From Symbiodinium natans (lineage: Eukaryota; Sar; Dinophyceae; Suessiales; Symbiodiniaceae), in NCBI GenBank assembly GCA_905221605.1, contig CAJNDS010000567.1:1-64000 (forward strand): a DNA stretch of 64,000 nucleotides. Reading direction: 5' to 3'. Below, one piece after another: positions 33,108 through 42,500 of the stretch. Positions within the stretch are counted from its first letter, which is position 1, and the number at the start of each line of letters is the position of its first letter. The position numbers and the translations under genes are program-made. The notes under the pieces are model-generated. The model had not been told where the DNA came from, made no database searches, and saw only the letters and a program-made list of their open reading frames with translations.

Positions 33108-33603
33108 GGCCTGGACGTCAGCTTGACAGCGGAGGAGGGCGGCGACCTCGGCCCGACTCTTTAAACCTTATAAACCCTAAACCCTAAACCCTAAACCCTA
33201 AACCCTGAACCCTGAACCCTAAACCCTAAACCCTAAACCCTGCCTCCAGGTCTCTTGCAGCCAGCCGGGTTCGAGTTAAGTCTGAGGCCCGGGCGTCCCT
33301 GACAGAAACCATAAACCCTAAACCCTGGTTCTGGTGTTTGGGAGGGGCATCGGGGTTCGGGGACACCCAAAACCTTTTTTGAACAGAGACTCTTTCAGCT
33401 GAAGCCCTAAACCTGAAACGAAGCCCTAAACCCCAAACCCAAACCCCACACCCTAAACCCTAAACCCTAACCCAAAACCCAAAACCCAAAACCCTACATT
33501 TGTCACGCACCCGGCGCCCTTCTGCTCCAGAGTTCGGGCCCCCCGGCGGCGTCGACGTGGCCGCGGGCGGAGGCGAGAATCAGGGCGGTCCGCCGCTCCT
33601 TTT
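33108..33603 (-). CDS. Two ankyrin-like islands, tentative
   Basis: Minus strand 33603 downward reads KERRTALILASARGHVDAA just after a CCCTAG acceptor, the T-A-L-x-x-A-x-x-x-G-H-x-x core of an ankyrin repeat. Minus strand about 33166-33108 reads RAEVAALLRCQADVQAH, resembling the second helix and loop of such a repeat. With the islands at 31985 and 31222 they suggest one ankyrin gene, cut off on its 5' side by the copia insertion at 33638. Exon limits are not resolved. Confidence 0.38.
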
Positions 33604-33637
33604 CTAGGGTTTAGCGTTTAGGGTTTCGGGTTTAGGG

Positions 33638-33843
33638 TGCGGAGCTGCAGTTGGTATTGTAGAAAAGAGTTGGTGTTGAAAGTTGAAGGGTCAATGTACC
33701 TGGTAACCTTCATGGCTCAAGACTGGGCCATGCGCCTGGTAGCAAAAAAGAGTTTCGAGTTCTTGGTGTTTGCTGGTTGGTTCAGGGTGAAACCTCTGGC
33801 GACTGTTAGGGTTGAGATCCTTCCCCTTTCGGTTGCCCCCGTA
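33638..33843 (+). repeat. 5' LTR (206 bp)
   Basis: Starts TGCGGAGCTGCAG and ends GTTGCCCCCGTA. Its counterpart at 43308-43519 carries a 6-bp longer CTTTCCC-type pyrimidine stretch. A short reading frame through the LTR is not a gene. Confidence 0.95.
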
Positions 33844-33857
33844 GGTTATGAGCCCAA
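33844..33857 (+). promoter_or_regulatory. Putative primer-binding site
   Basis: GGTTATGAGCCC directly after the 5' LTR resembles the copia-type site complementary to initiator-Met tRNA (TGGTATCAGAGC), allowing small changes. The position is right; the sequence match is partial. Confidence 0.5.
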
Positions 33858-33905
33858 ATTAGGCTTCCTGCGGTATAGGTAAAGATTTTTCGTTTGTTTA
33901 ACGCC

Positions 33906-35369
33906 ATGGACATGATGCGGCGTCGCTCTGAGCCTGGACTGTCGCCCACGGCCAATGAAGCCGAAGGAAATCGTGGTGATGGGGGTGAAGAACGACAACA
34001 AGTGGTACAAGCGCTGACAGATGGTAGGGAGGTTGCAATGATACAGCCAACGCCTCAGGTGGAAAATGAAGTGGTTCCGGTTCCAGCAGCAAATCCTTTC
34101 TGGAGCGAGCGGGCTCAAGAAGAAATGAGACTGAGGCAATCAAGGCCGGCAAGTCTTCCTGCGAGCGGAGGGGATAGAAGTGGTGAAAATACGAGGAGGC
34201 CACCGTCGCTGCAAGATCTTTTGGGTCAGGAACCTGCACCTGTTGAGAGACCATCGTCAGGCTTAATGGGCCAGATGGAACGAGGTACTATTGGTGGAGC
34301 GCAAGTGGAGGAAGAGCTTATTCCTGATGTGAGTGGTGAAGAACAAAGTGAAGATATGGCAGTGGTAAAGCGTGCGCTTAAGGAGTTGCTTGCGCAAACA
34401 AAGGAGCTGGGGAACAGGTTGCATCGGGTGGAGGAGAAAAGCTATACCTCTGCTGCATCTGGGTCAGCTTCGCGAGCACGGAGCACTGGAGTGGTGGACG
34501 CAAATGCTGCATATCCTTTTGGAATGACTCCAGAGAAACAGTACCCGCCAGGACAAGTTTTCTACACTGATGGTATGGGTGGTTTTTGGACTGTGTTGCC
34601 TGATGGGACATGGCTGCCTATTGAGGGCTACGACCTGCCAAAGGGTTGTGATCTTCAATCCTTGCCTGGGTCCAGGAAGGGGGATGCTCAAGTGGAGGAT
34701 GAAAAAGAAGTGCCAATGATGCATGTAGCTGAAGGGAAGAAACCCTCCAGATTGCCTCCATTGAATTACCCCACGGGAGGTCCTGCAAGTGGTGGATATG
34801 CAAGTGGACCACCTGGTTTAACACATGTTCCGATTACTTCCTTGCCGTCAGGCGCTGATGGTTCTGCCGCACCTATGGGGAACCAGCCCGGTTTTGTTTC
34901 AGCTCGCGAAACTGCGACGCAAGAGAACTCGGCAGGATCGGGTGGATATACAATGGTGGATGATGTTCCGTATCGGTGGAAAATGGTCGCTGGGAAGTTG
35001 GAATTAGAAAAGGTTCCGCTCACAGCTGTTACGCCTGATATAGGACATGGACTGCCTCAAGGGCCTGGTGGTAGGGTCAGCTTACCTCCTGGAGCAGTGG
35101 TGCCACGTGGTATGCCAATCATTGGTGATAGTTCTGGAACTGAACGTCCGGAGGCTCTTGGGAAGCATGTGATGAGCCTTCCTACTTTGGCAGACTACAC
35201 ACCAAGCAATCCGACGGCACTAGGTGATTGGATCGCAATGATCGAACCAATGTTGTCTTCTGACAGATACAGGAAGAGTGCGGTGGCAATGCGTCTATTC
35301 AAAGGCGTATCAGGCGTATGCCAAATGGTTGAGTGTTTCTCCGCTGGAAAGGTTGGGCATCAAGGCTGA
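33906..35369 (+). CDS. gag: Copia Gag, N-terminal part
   Basis: The first ATG in good context (GCCATGG) is at 33906. The product of about 487 residues is low-complexity and Pro/Gly/Ser-rich for its first 400 residues. It contains an acidic region and a short coiled-coil stretch (VKRALKELLAQTKELGNRLH). Near its end it enters the conserved Gag core (LGDWIAMIEPMLSSDRYR). The frame then runs out, and the core continues in the +1 frame from about 35290 (AYQAYAKWLSVSPLERLGIK). The role is particle assembly and RNA binding. The frame break may be an error, a lesion or recoding. Confidence 0.75.
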   Translation: MDMMRRRSEPGLSPTANEAEGNRGDGGEERQQVVQALTDGREVAMIQPTPQVENEVVPVPAANPFWSERAQEEMRLRQSRPASLPASGGDRSGENTRRPPSLQDLLGQEPAPVERPSSGLMGQMERGTIGGAQVEEELIPDVSGEEQSEDMAVVKRALKELLAQTKELGNRLHRVEEKSYTSAASGSASRARSTGVVDANAAYPFGMTPEKQYPPGQVFYTDGMGGFWTVLPDGTWLPIEGYDLPKGCDLQSLPGSRKGDAQVEDEKEVPMMHVAEGKKPSRLPPLNYPTGGPASGGYASGPPGLTHVPITSLPSGADGSAAPMGNQPGFVSARETATQENSAGSGGYTMVDDVPYRWKMVAGKLELEKVPLTAVTPDIGHGLPQGPGGRVSLPPGAVVPRGMPIIGDSSGTERPEALGKHVMSLPTLADYTPSNPTALGDWIAMIEPMLSSDRYRKSAVAMRLFKGVSGVCQMVECFSAGKVGHQG

Positions 35370-36372
35370 GCTGGAAGGGCTCAAAGTGGTTCGAACTGTG
35401 CATGTTTTGTTGGAGCAGAGAGCGGTGTCTTTACTGCTGCAGGCGATTCCGGAGAGATTGAAGACCGAGATCGTTTCCACTCGAATGTTGGGGTCAGTGA
35501 TGATATTTTACAAATTGCTGACGGTCTACCAACCAGGTGGAGCAAATGAGCGCAGCACAATGTTGAACTTCTTGGTGCAACCATCTTCAGCAACCTCGAT
35601 CTCAGAGGCCATCAAGGGAGTGCGTCAATGGGCGCAATGGCGTTCCCGATTAAGGGAGTTGAGAGCGGCCGAGCCGGACGCTACCTTGCTTATCAAGGGA
35701 TTGGATGGTTTATCATCTGCGTTACTGGCAAAACACCCTACGGTTCATTTCAGAGTGGCATCCTTTCGGGAGAAATTGGGGGTGGACTACTCGCCGACCT
35801 CTGAAACTGCGACACAACTAGCTGAAATGTTACAGGCAGAGTTTGAACTGCTATTGCATAGTGCTGGTGATCAAGAGGTGAAGCAGGACTCGGACGCCAA
35901 GAAAAGGGCAAGGTTAAACAAGGCCCAAAAGGGAACTGGTGACGAGACGGAGGAGGGTGACAAAGGCAAAGGGAAAGGAAAAAGGTACAGCGGTGATGGT
36001 GAACGTCCATTCTGTTGGATATATGGGAAGACAGATGCAGGCTGCAAGTTCGGATCCCGCTGCAAATTTCGGCATGATAAAGACTCCCTGGAGCGCGGAA
36101 GATGTTTTGAGTGTGGGGCCGTTGGCCATCTACAGCCGCAGTGTCCATATAAGGATGGTGCAAGTTCCAATGTGGACTCAAACCCTGAGAGGAATAGATC
36201 TAAAGGGAATCTCCCAAAGGGGGAAAGGGCGGCAAAGGTGCGAAATGGGGAAATGCCAAAAAGGCAGAGGTGGCTGAAGGGGGAGATGAGACGGCTAATG
36301 CGGGATTGGAGAAAGGTTCTGCAAGTCCCTCATCACCATCAACACCCAATCAGGTCCTTGCTGAAGCGTTAG
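35278..36372 (+). CDS. gag: Copia Gag, C-terminal part with CCCH and CCHC fingers
   Basis: It continues the Gag core, then has a Lys/Glu-rich linker and two zinc-binding motifs. The CCCH type, C-x9-C-x5-C-x3-H, starts at 36013. The retroviral knuckle C-x2-C-x4-H-x4-C starts at 36103 (RCFECGAVGHLQPQCP). Both bind nucleic acid. The combination is one I associate with dinoflagellate copia elements. Near 36205-36225, in CCCAAAGGGGGAAAGGG, the coding sense passes to the -1 frame (GGKGAKWGNAKKAEVAEGG). Confidence 0.8.
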   Translation: MRWQCVYSKAYQAYAKWLSVSPLERLGIKAELEGLKVVRTVHVLLEQRAVSLLLQAIPERLKTEIVSTRMLGSVMIFYKLLTVYQPGGANERSTMLNFLVQPSSATSISEAIKGVRQWAQWRSRLRELRAAEPDATLLIKGLDGLSSALLAKHPTVHFRVASFREKLGVDYSPTSETATQLAEMLQAEFELLLHSAGDQEVKQDSDAKKRARLNKAQKGTGDETEEGDKGKGKGKRYSGDGERPFCWIYGKTDAGCKFGSRCKFRHDKDSLERGRCFECGAVGHLQPQCPYKDGASSNVDSNPERNRSKGNLPKGERAAKVRNGEMPKRQRWLKGEMRRLMRDWRKVLQVPHHHQHPIRSLLKR

Positions 36373-37049
36373 AAGTGCTGAAATCTATGAAGCTGTCATC
36401 AGCGCAGTCAGCATCAAGCGGGGATCCCAGCGTTCGAATGTTATGTGGCTCTGGGTTGTTTCAGCAGGAAGGGAGAGTGGCGTTGGTGGATACAGCTGCT
36501 ACGCATCTTGTGCGGACGCTTTTTCCATGGGAATGTTTACCTGACACTACTGTTATGGTGCAAAGCGCGCTTGGTGGTGTGACAATGAGGATTACAGAGA
36601 AAGGGACGTTGATTAGGGAAGACAATGGGCCTCTGATTATCCCTCTCTGGTTGATTTTGGAGTTTGGGGCGAACCTCACCGTGATCAATGGGATGTGTCA
36701 CGTGGGTGCAAAATCTTCGCTGGACCAGCTCTTGTGGTTTGAACATGGCTGTTTGGTTATGGATTACAAAACAGCTGAAAAATGGTTTTGCATGCTGAAA
36801 GGCAGCGTGCGTCTTGGTCCCATTCTCAATGGAGGAATGGAAGGGCGGACTGTGGAGTCGGTTCGTCTGATGCCACGTTGTTGCCGAAGCAGGGAGAAGG
36901 CCGAGGAGTATGCGTTCTACATGTGGCCAGGGTTTCTGACACCAATGAGTGTTCGGGAATGGGCATGTTGGACTCGGGAGCATCACATCCTCTCAGATCA
37001 CTTCGTCCTGGTGAACAGCTTCCGCAGCAAAAGGTGTTGGTGTCTTTAG
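36270..37049 (+). CDS. Copia retropepsin-like domain 1
   Basis: Contains ALVDTAATHLVRTL (Asp at 36489, residue 74), then ITEKGTL and a beta-rich tail. This is homologous along its length to the second protease downstream: both share D-[TS]-[AG]-A-[TS]-H-x-[LV]-R-[TS]-L, then E-x-L-P, V-x-V, a T-x-x-G-T-L turn and P-L-[IV]. The active-site triplet is DTA rather than DTG or DSG, which may reduce activity. The frame changes to -1 somewhere between about 36840 and 36930. Confidence 0.7.
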   Translation: MAEGGDETANAGLEKGSASPSSPSTPNQVLAEALEVLKSMKLSSAQSASSGDPSVRMLCGSGLFQQEGRVALVDTAATHLVRTLFPWECLPDTTVMVQSALGGVTMRITEKGTLIREDNGPLIIPLWLILEFGANLTVINGMCHVGAKSSLDQLLWFEHGCLVMDYKTAEKWFCMLKGSVRLGPILNGGMEGRTVESVRLMPRCCRSREKAEEYAFYMWPGFLTPMSVREWACWTREHHILSDHFVLVNSFRSKRCWCL

Positions 37050-39502
37050 CTGTTGGATCTCGGGAGATGTGTATTACCCCAGGTGGGACCCTGGTAACTC
37101 CTGAAATGGTAGATCCACTAGTGCCAATTGGCAAAGCGAGCGCTTTGGTTGGTCTCAGAGTTCAGTGGCGTGGTGGCAAGTGCACAGCCTCACATCCTGT
37201 TCTGGGGGAACTTCGCGTTCGTGATCTGAATGGGTGCCCTTGTTTGGAAAAGGAGGTGGCGCTTCAGATCATTGATGAAATGGATTGGTGTTCGCCAAAG
37301 CAAGCATTGAAGGTGGCACGTATGGTTCAAGGGTGTCCGAATACGGACAATGAGGTGGCCGTAAAAGCGTCGTTGCAAAGCGCAGCGCGGACAGCGTCAG
37401 CGAACGAGGAGGAGTTCGTCCAGGCATGTTGGCGATTTCTTCGGTGGTATTATGGGGATATACCAGAAAATATGCTGATGGAGCTGTTGCCACGTGGAGA
37501 TATTGCGGCGTTGCCTTTCAACCGTCATAAAAGGAGACGGCTGGCACGAGCAAAAAGGGTGGTGGTACACCTATTTTCAGGAAAACAGAAATGGCATTTT
37601 CCCAGTCGGGATGTGGAGGTACTGGAGCTGGATTTGAAGAAAGGCGGGGACCTACATAATTCGAGCGTCTGGAAGTATCTTCTGCATCTGGCGGCTGAAG
37701 GAAAGGTGGTTGCTGTGGTTGGAGGACCTCCATGCAGGACGGTGTCAAGGTTGAGAGGTGAAGACGGTGGTCCACCTGTATTACGCCGACGCTGTGGGCC
37801 TGAACGGTTGGGATTAAAAAGTCTTCCTTGGCCACATCAAGAATTAGCTCAAAAAGATGGTGTTTTACTTCTGAAGATGCTTTTCCTATATGACGTGGCG
37901 GTGCATTCAAGGTGTGGAACTGCTGAAGTCATCAATGGAAGTTCTGTCTTCTTTGGCATGGAAAGTCCTGGGGACCCTGAACTCATAGGGAAAGATTTCT
38001 CTCAGAACGGCAAAACGGTCTTGAGTGCTGAGGATCTGGTGGATGGTTCTCAGAAAGGGTTCTCAAGTCCTACCTTCTGGAGTTGGCCAGAGGTAAGAAA
38101 ATTTTGCGAGCGTTATGGAATGTACGCTGCACATTTTGATCAAGGAGCATTGGGACATGCTTTGGTGAAACCTACGACTTTCCTGGTGTCTGATATGGAA
38201 CTATGGGAATCGTTGGAACAGGTTCGCGTGGTTGTTCCGTGGTCAGCAACATTCGCTTCTACCCTGGAAGAGCGTATTGGACAATCCTCCATATGGGCGC
38301 GATGGGCGTTTGGATTGGTTAAAAGAATACGTCACAGGTTGGCACAATGGTTGCATGAGAGCGACGCTGAACGGGAAGCTATGGTGTCAAAAAAGGAAGA
38401 ACGAGAAGGAACGTTACGGAGGTTGACAGCTGAGGAGCGAGCTTTCCGTGACCATTGCCTAAGGGGGCATATTCCTTTCAGGCGTGATTGTCAAATCTGT
38501 GTGTCTGCCGCTGGAAAAGAGCGTCGCCATTTGAGGCGGAAGCATGGGGATGCTTACACTTTATCATTGGACTTGGCGGGTCCATACAAGTGTTCAAAGG
38601 ATGCTCACCAGCAGAAGCCACGACACGCTGTTATTGGTGTGTATCAGTTTCCAATGCTGGATCCCAATGTGGGTCGCCCTCCAGAAAAGGAGGAAGATGC
38701 GGATGAGGTGGAAGATCAGGTGGCAGATGAAGGTGCTGGTGTCGGAGAATGGTTAGGCGATGCCGTCGCTAACTTCGAGGAGGAAGACTCTGCGCCGGTG
38801 GAACCTGCGCCAGTTCTAGAGGCAGAGGTGTTGAAAATCCAAGCTTCTGAAAAATCCTGGAAGGAACTGAAGGACCACTTGACCCAGCCTGTCCGTATGA
38901 TCAACTTCGTTATGGTGGAGCCGATTGTGGATAAACAGCAAACAACTGTTTTGTCAGCGGTTCAAAGAATGATGGTGCGCTTGCAGAGACATGGGTATCC
39001 GGTGCTGAGAATACACTCAGATCGAGCGGGGGAGTTTGTCAATGAACGCTTCCGGTCCTTTTGTGAAACTCGTCTGATATATAGGACCACTGGTGATCCT
39101 GGAGTCCCGCAAACAAATGGGCGCGCTGAAGCATGTGTGGGTTTATTCAAACGTGGTGTGAGGTCGCTCTTAAAGGAGGCGCGACTCGGGCCGGCGTACT
39201 GGGCACTGGCTGCTCGCCATTGGTCAATGTTACGGTGGCAGAAAGCTGAAAGGGAGTTGGGGTTAAACCCGAAAGCATTGCTTCCCTTTGGTGCTCAGAT
39301 TCAAGTCAAACGTCGTCCGTGGGAGTTGCTGGGTCCGGATGGAACAAAGAAAGGTCGGCAATGGGTCGATCGTACACAGCCTGCGCTTCTTTTGGGTCCA
39401 TGCGATGACCTACCTGGTGGTATTGGGTGGAAGCTCAAGGGACTGCAAAGGATCCGGATGAACTGGTGTTATTTCCCTGCGCTACGATTTTTTCCAATAT
39501 AA
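36782..39502 (+). CDS. pol: Copia protease 2, methyltransferase-like domain and integrase
   Basis: Domains in order (residues counted from 36782). The second retropepsin has MLDSGASHPLR (catalytic Asp 64). A C5-methyltransferase-like Rossmann domain follows, with HLFSGKQ at 263 (SAM-binding loop), LELDLKKGGDL, and VVGGPPCRTVSRLR at about 312-325 with Cys 318 in the motif IV position. The integrase has a zinc-binding HCLRGHIPFRRDCQIC and a complete D, D-35-E catalytic set: LSLDLAGP (597), IHSDRAGEF (747), TNGRAEACV (783). The methyltransferase-like part is diverged and its substrate unknown. Cytosine methyltransferases inside dinoflagellate retrotransposons have been reported. At about 39425-39432 the coding sense moves to the -1 frame (VEAQGTAKDPDEL). 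Confidence 0.85.
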   Translation: MVLHAERQRASWSHSQWRNGRADCGVGSSDATLLPKQGEGRGVCVLHVARVSDTNECSGMGMLDSGASHPLRSLRPGEQLPQQKVLVSLAVGSREMCITPGGTLVTPEMVDPLVPIGKASALVGLRVQWRGGKCTASHPVLGELRVRDLNGCPCLEKEVALQIIDEMDWCSPKQALKVARMVQGCPNTDNEVAVKASLQSAARTASANEEEFVQACWRFLRWYYGDIPENMLMELLPRGDIAALPFNRHKRRRLARAKRVVVHLFSGKQKWHFPSRDVEVLELDLKKGGDLHNSSVWKYLLHLAAEGKVVAVVGGPPCRTVSRLRGEDGGPPVLRRRCGPERLGLKSLPWPHQELAQKDGVLLLKMLFLYDVAVHSRCGTAEVINGSSVFFGMESPGDPELIGKDFSQNGKTVLSAEDLVDGSQKGFSSPTFWSWPEVRKFCERYGMYAAHFDQGALGHALVKPTTFLVSDMELWESLEQVRVVVPWSATFASTLEERIGQSSIWARWAFGLVKRIRHRLAQWLHESDAEREAMVSKKEEREGTLRRLTAEERAFRDHCLRGHIPFRRDCQICVSAAGKERRHLRRKHGDAYTLSLDLAGPYKCSKDAHQQKPRHAVIGVYQFPMLDPNVGRPPEKEEDADEVEDQVADEGAGVGEWLGDAVANFEEEDSAPVEPAPVLEAEVLKIQASEKSWKELKDHLTQPVRMINFVMVEPIVDKQQTTVLSAVQRMMVRLQRHGYPVLRIHSDRAGEFVNERFRSFCETRLIYRTTGDPGVPQTNGRAEACVGLFKRGVRSLLKEARLGPAYWALAARHWSMLRWQKAERELGLNPKALLPFGAQIQVKRRPWELLGPDGTKKGRQWVDRTQPALLLGPCDDLPGGIGWKLKGLQRIRMNWCYFPALRFFPI

Positions 39503-42500
39503 AGGAACCGCCTGAATTGGAGCTGGAAGGGGTGGTAGAAGAACAGGAGCCTTCTCCTCCAGAGCATCGTCTCAAAGGGAAAAAACCAGCGCTTCGGTTC
39601 GCTGATGAGGAAGGTCCTCCTTTACCTCCGCCTCGCGATCCTCCAGTTCACCATCGGTTAATGGCCAAAAGCCCAGCCTCTTCACTGCGTGGTCATGTGG
39701 GCTCCTTGCGCTTGCTTCGCAAGCGGGGGGAGAGTCCGCCCTTAGAAATTTTCGAGGATGACATGCAGGGTCTGGGGGAGCTGGAAGAAAGTGCAGATGT
39801 TGAGGACAATGTTCCTGGTGATGAGTATTGGCCGACATGCTGTTCTCCTCATGAAAATGCTTATTTGGTCTGCAAAAGTGAGACTGCCGAGGATGGAACA
39901 CAGTTGGAAAAAGAAGAGCAAAAAGCCAAGTCAATGTATGAAAGGTCTATGTACGATTACGTGGACTGCGACCCAAAGAGGGTGAATCGAAGAGGTGGTA
40001 TCAACAATTGGTGCACAAGTACGCGAGCTCTGGTGTTGGGCCACTATACTCATGGCGGAGTGTGTGGTATTACAAAAGAGACTCATCGAAGGCCATGGCT
40101 ATGTCGATTTGTGAGGCACCACAATCCGGAAGCCAAATTTTCTGCTCTTCAGATCTCATGCAATGCTCCGGTATCATTGCATAGGGATAGTCACAATGAA
40201 AAGCATTGCTGCAATTATGTGTGTGGCTTTGGTGACTATAAAGATGGTCAGCTGTGGGTTGAGGATGAAAAGGTTTTAGAGGAAGGAGCTGAAGTGGTGG
40301 AGCAATCCTATGGGAAGAAAGTCTTGCCTGGAAAATTGGTCGATATCCACTGGAACTTCATGTCGTTCTTTCCGAGAAAACTGCATGGTCCTATGCCTTG
40401 GAAGGGGAACAGGGTATCCTTGACAGGGTACACACCTGTTTTTATGGAGCGTTTGAGCTACAAGGATAGGTGCTATCTTCTCCAATGTAAGTTTCCTCTT
40501 CCGGAACCACAAGCTGAAGAAGGGGAAAAAAGGAAGTGGTTAAAAATGACGTTGAAAGAGACCTCGCTGGACGACATTGCGGAGGAAGTCGACTATGCTG
40601 TGTTTGAAGCGCATCAATGGGCTCTAGAGGAGCATTTGAGTATTCGACGCCTAATTGCTGAACAGGAATGTTGCGTCTTGGATGAGTTCCATGGATCGGC
40701 CAATGAGTCGAATGGAGAAAAAGGATCAGAGACTAGAGAATGGCTGGTTAAAGCAAAAAGGGCTGAGGAACAGCTCTCGAAGTTTTTGGTCAAAGCAGCT
40801 CAAGTTCAGCAAATGGTACAAGAAAATACCGCGCTTGAGGCAGCAGAGGAGGTTGAGTTCCTGCAAACAAAAACAATTCCTACACAAGAAGCCATGCAAG
40901 AGCTGGAAAAGTGGAGGGAATCATTGTCGGAAGAGGTGACGTCTTTGGTTAAAGAGTTGGAGGTGGTGGAACCAACAACTCAAGAAAGGCTGGACAAATT
41001 GGCGGAAGAGCCTAATGCACCGGTGATTGAGTACGTTCCCAGTCTGGTGGTGTTTACCCGGAAGCAAGGGACAGGGAGGCGACGTGCCCGTATCTGTGCA
41101 TGTGGAAATTTTATTTCGTCAACGGCAGCTACAGAATACGAAGGGCCGAGGTCCCTCAGTCGTCACTCGCTGTACGCTCCTGGTTTAGATTCAACTACAT
41201 TTAGGTGTCAAGTGAGGCACGCAGCATATATGGTGTGGATCATCGCTGGGTTAGACATTTCCAAAGCTTTTCTGACGGCGCCGATGAATAGGGCGCAAAG
41301 AGAAGGGCGTCTGGTGGTGGTGCAGCCCCCAAGGGCGGCGGTGAAATTGGGTCTTTGCACAAAGGAGGAGCGGTGGATTGTGAGGAAGGCCTTGTACGGC
41401 TTGGCCGAAAGTCCTGCAGCATGGGTGGAGTGGCGAGATCAACGTCTTCAAGGCATGTCTTGGGTGTCAAAGGATGGACAAGCAATGAGCTTTCAGAGGT
41501 CCAATGCAGACCCAAGTCTGTTCCTTATTATGGCACAAGAGAAGCCGGAAGGTGCAAGCAAGTTGGTAGGGACAATGGGTCTTTACGTGGATGATTTTTT
41601 GATGGCTGGGACTATGACAGTGCTCCGGGAGGCCTTGGAACAGATCAGGAAGGAGTGGAAAACTTCTCAACCTGAGTTCTGTGGTCCAGGCTGTGGCGAT
41701 GGATTCCTGAAGTTTTTGGGTGTCCAAATCTGGTATCGAAATGGCAGCTTCTTTCTCAACCAGGAGGACTTCGTGAGAGATCTGCTGAACCGAAGAGGGT
41801 ATCAGATTGATGAAACTGGAAAAGGTAGTAACCTGCCAATGGTGAAAGAAACGCCAGGTGAAGAAGAGGAAGTGGATATTCCTTCCTTGCGAGCGGCTCA
41901 AGGTTCCGTAGGGGAGTTCCTCTGGGTGGCAATCAAAACTCGACCTGATTTGGCTTTCTGCACAAGCCAGTTGTCTTTGTGGACATCCCGAAGGCCGCGA
42001 TTTGTGGTTAAAAAGGCTGAGGAGGTATTTCGATACCTTGCTGCAACTCCAACGTTAGGCTTGACGTTTGGAGCAATCGCAACATGCGAAAAAGAAAGGA
42101 ATGAGGTGTTGCGTTATGGGCGAGGCGTCAAGGTGGTGGAGTCCTACGCGGATGCTAGCTTTGCAGCAGGTGAAAACGAAAAGAGCCACTCAGGAGCGGT
42201 GGTGGTTTGGGGTGATTGTCCAGTGATGTGGGCAACGCAGAGACAATCAACGGTGGCTTTAAGTACTGCTGAAGCTGAGTTGCATGCGTCTATAGAGGGA
42301 GCAACGATGATTCAGTCGTGCACCCCTATAATTGCCGCTTTGGTTGGAACGGGTGAAGAATCGCTGCAAAAAGTGCTGTATACAGATTCGGTTTCGACGT
42401 GCTCAATCATTCAATATCCGGCTGGAAGCTGGAGAACAAGACACCTGAGAATTCGAGCAGCCGGTGTCAGGTCTCTGGTGGATCGTGGTTACATGGTGAT

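Larger units (their letters stand above)
11337..33637. repeat. Field of interstitial telomere-type arrays in both orientations
   Basis: More than twenty-five arrays of TTTAGGG or its complement occur here, typically 40-180 bp. Besides those listed separately: 16501-16550, 18602-18640, 20757-20800, 26369-26437, 27425-27475, 28275-28372, 28455-28570, 30613-30660, 31168-31214, 31322-31432, 32041-32148, 33167-33240 and 33437-33495. Orientation alternates, so this is not a chromosome end. Where exons can be bounded, the arrays lie in the introns. Confidence 0.9.

Noticed and set aside
33700-33722. Resemblance of GGTAACCTTCATGGCTCAAG in the LTR to the dinoflagellate spliced leader
   Set aside because: It matches the remembered leader at about 15 of 21 bases, including an exact GGCTCAAG. 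A match this good is expected about once by chance in both strands of 64 kb, so it is not evidence of a spliced-leader relic.
33894-33905. Start of Gag at a TTG codon
   Set aside because: An ATG in good context lies twelve bases downstream at 33906; there is no reason to invoke a non-AUG start.
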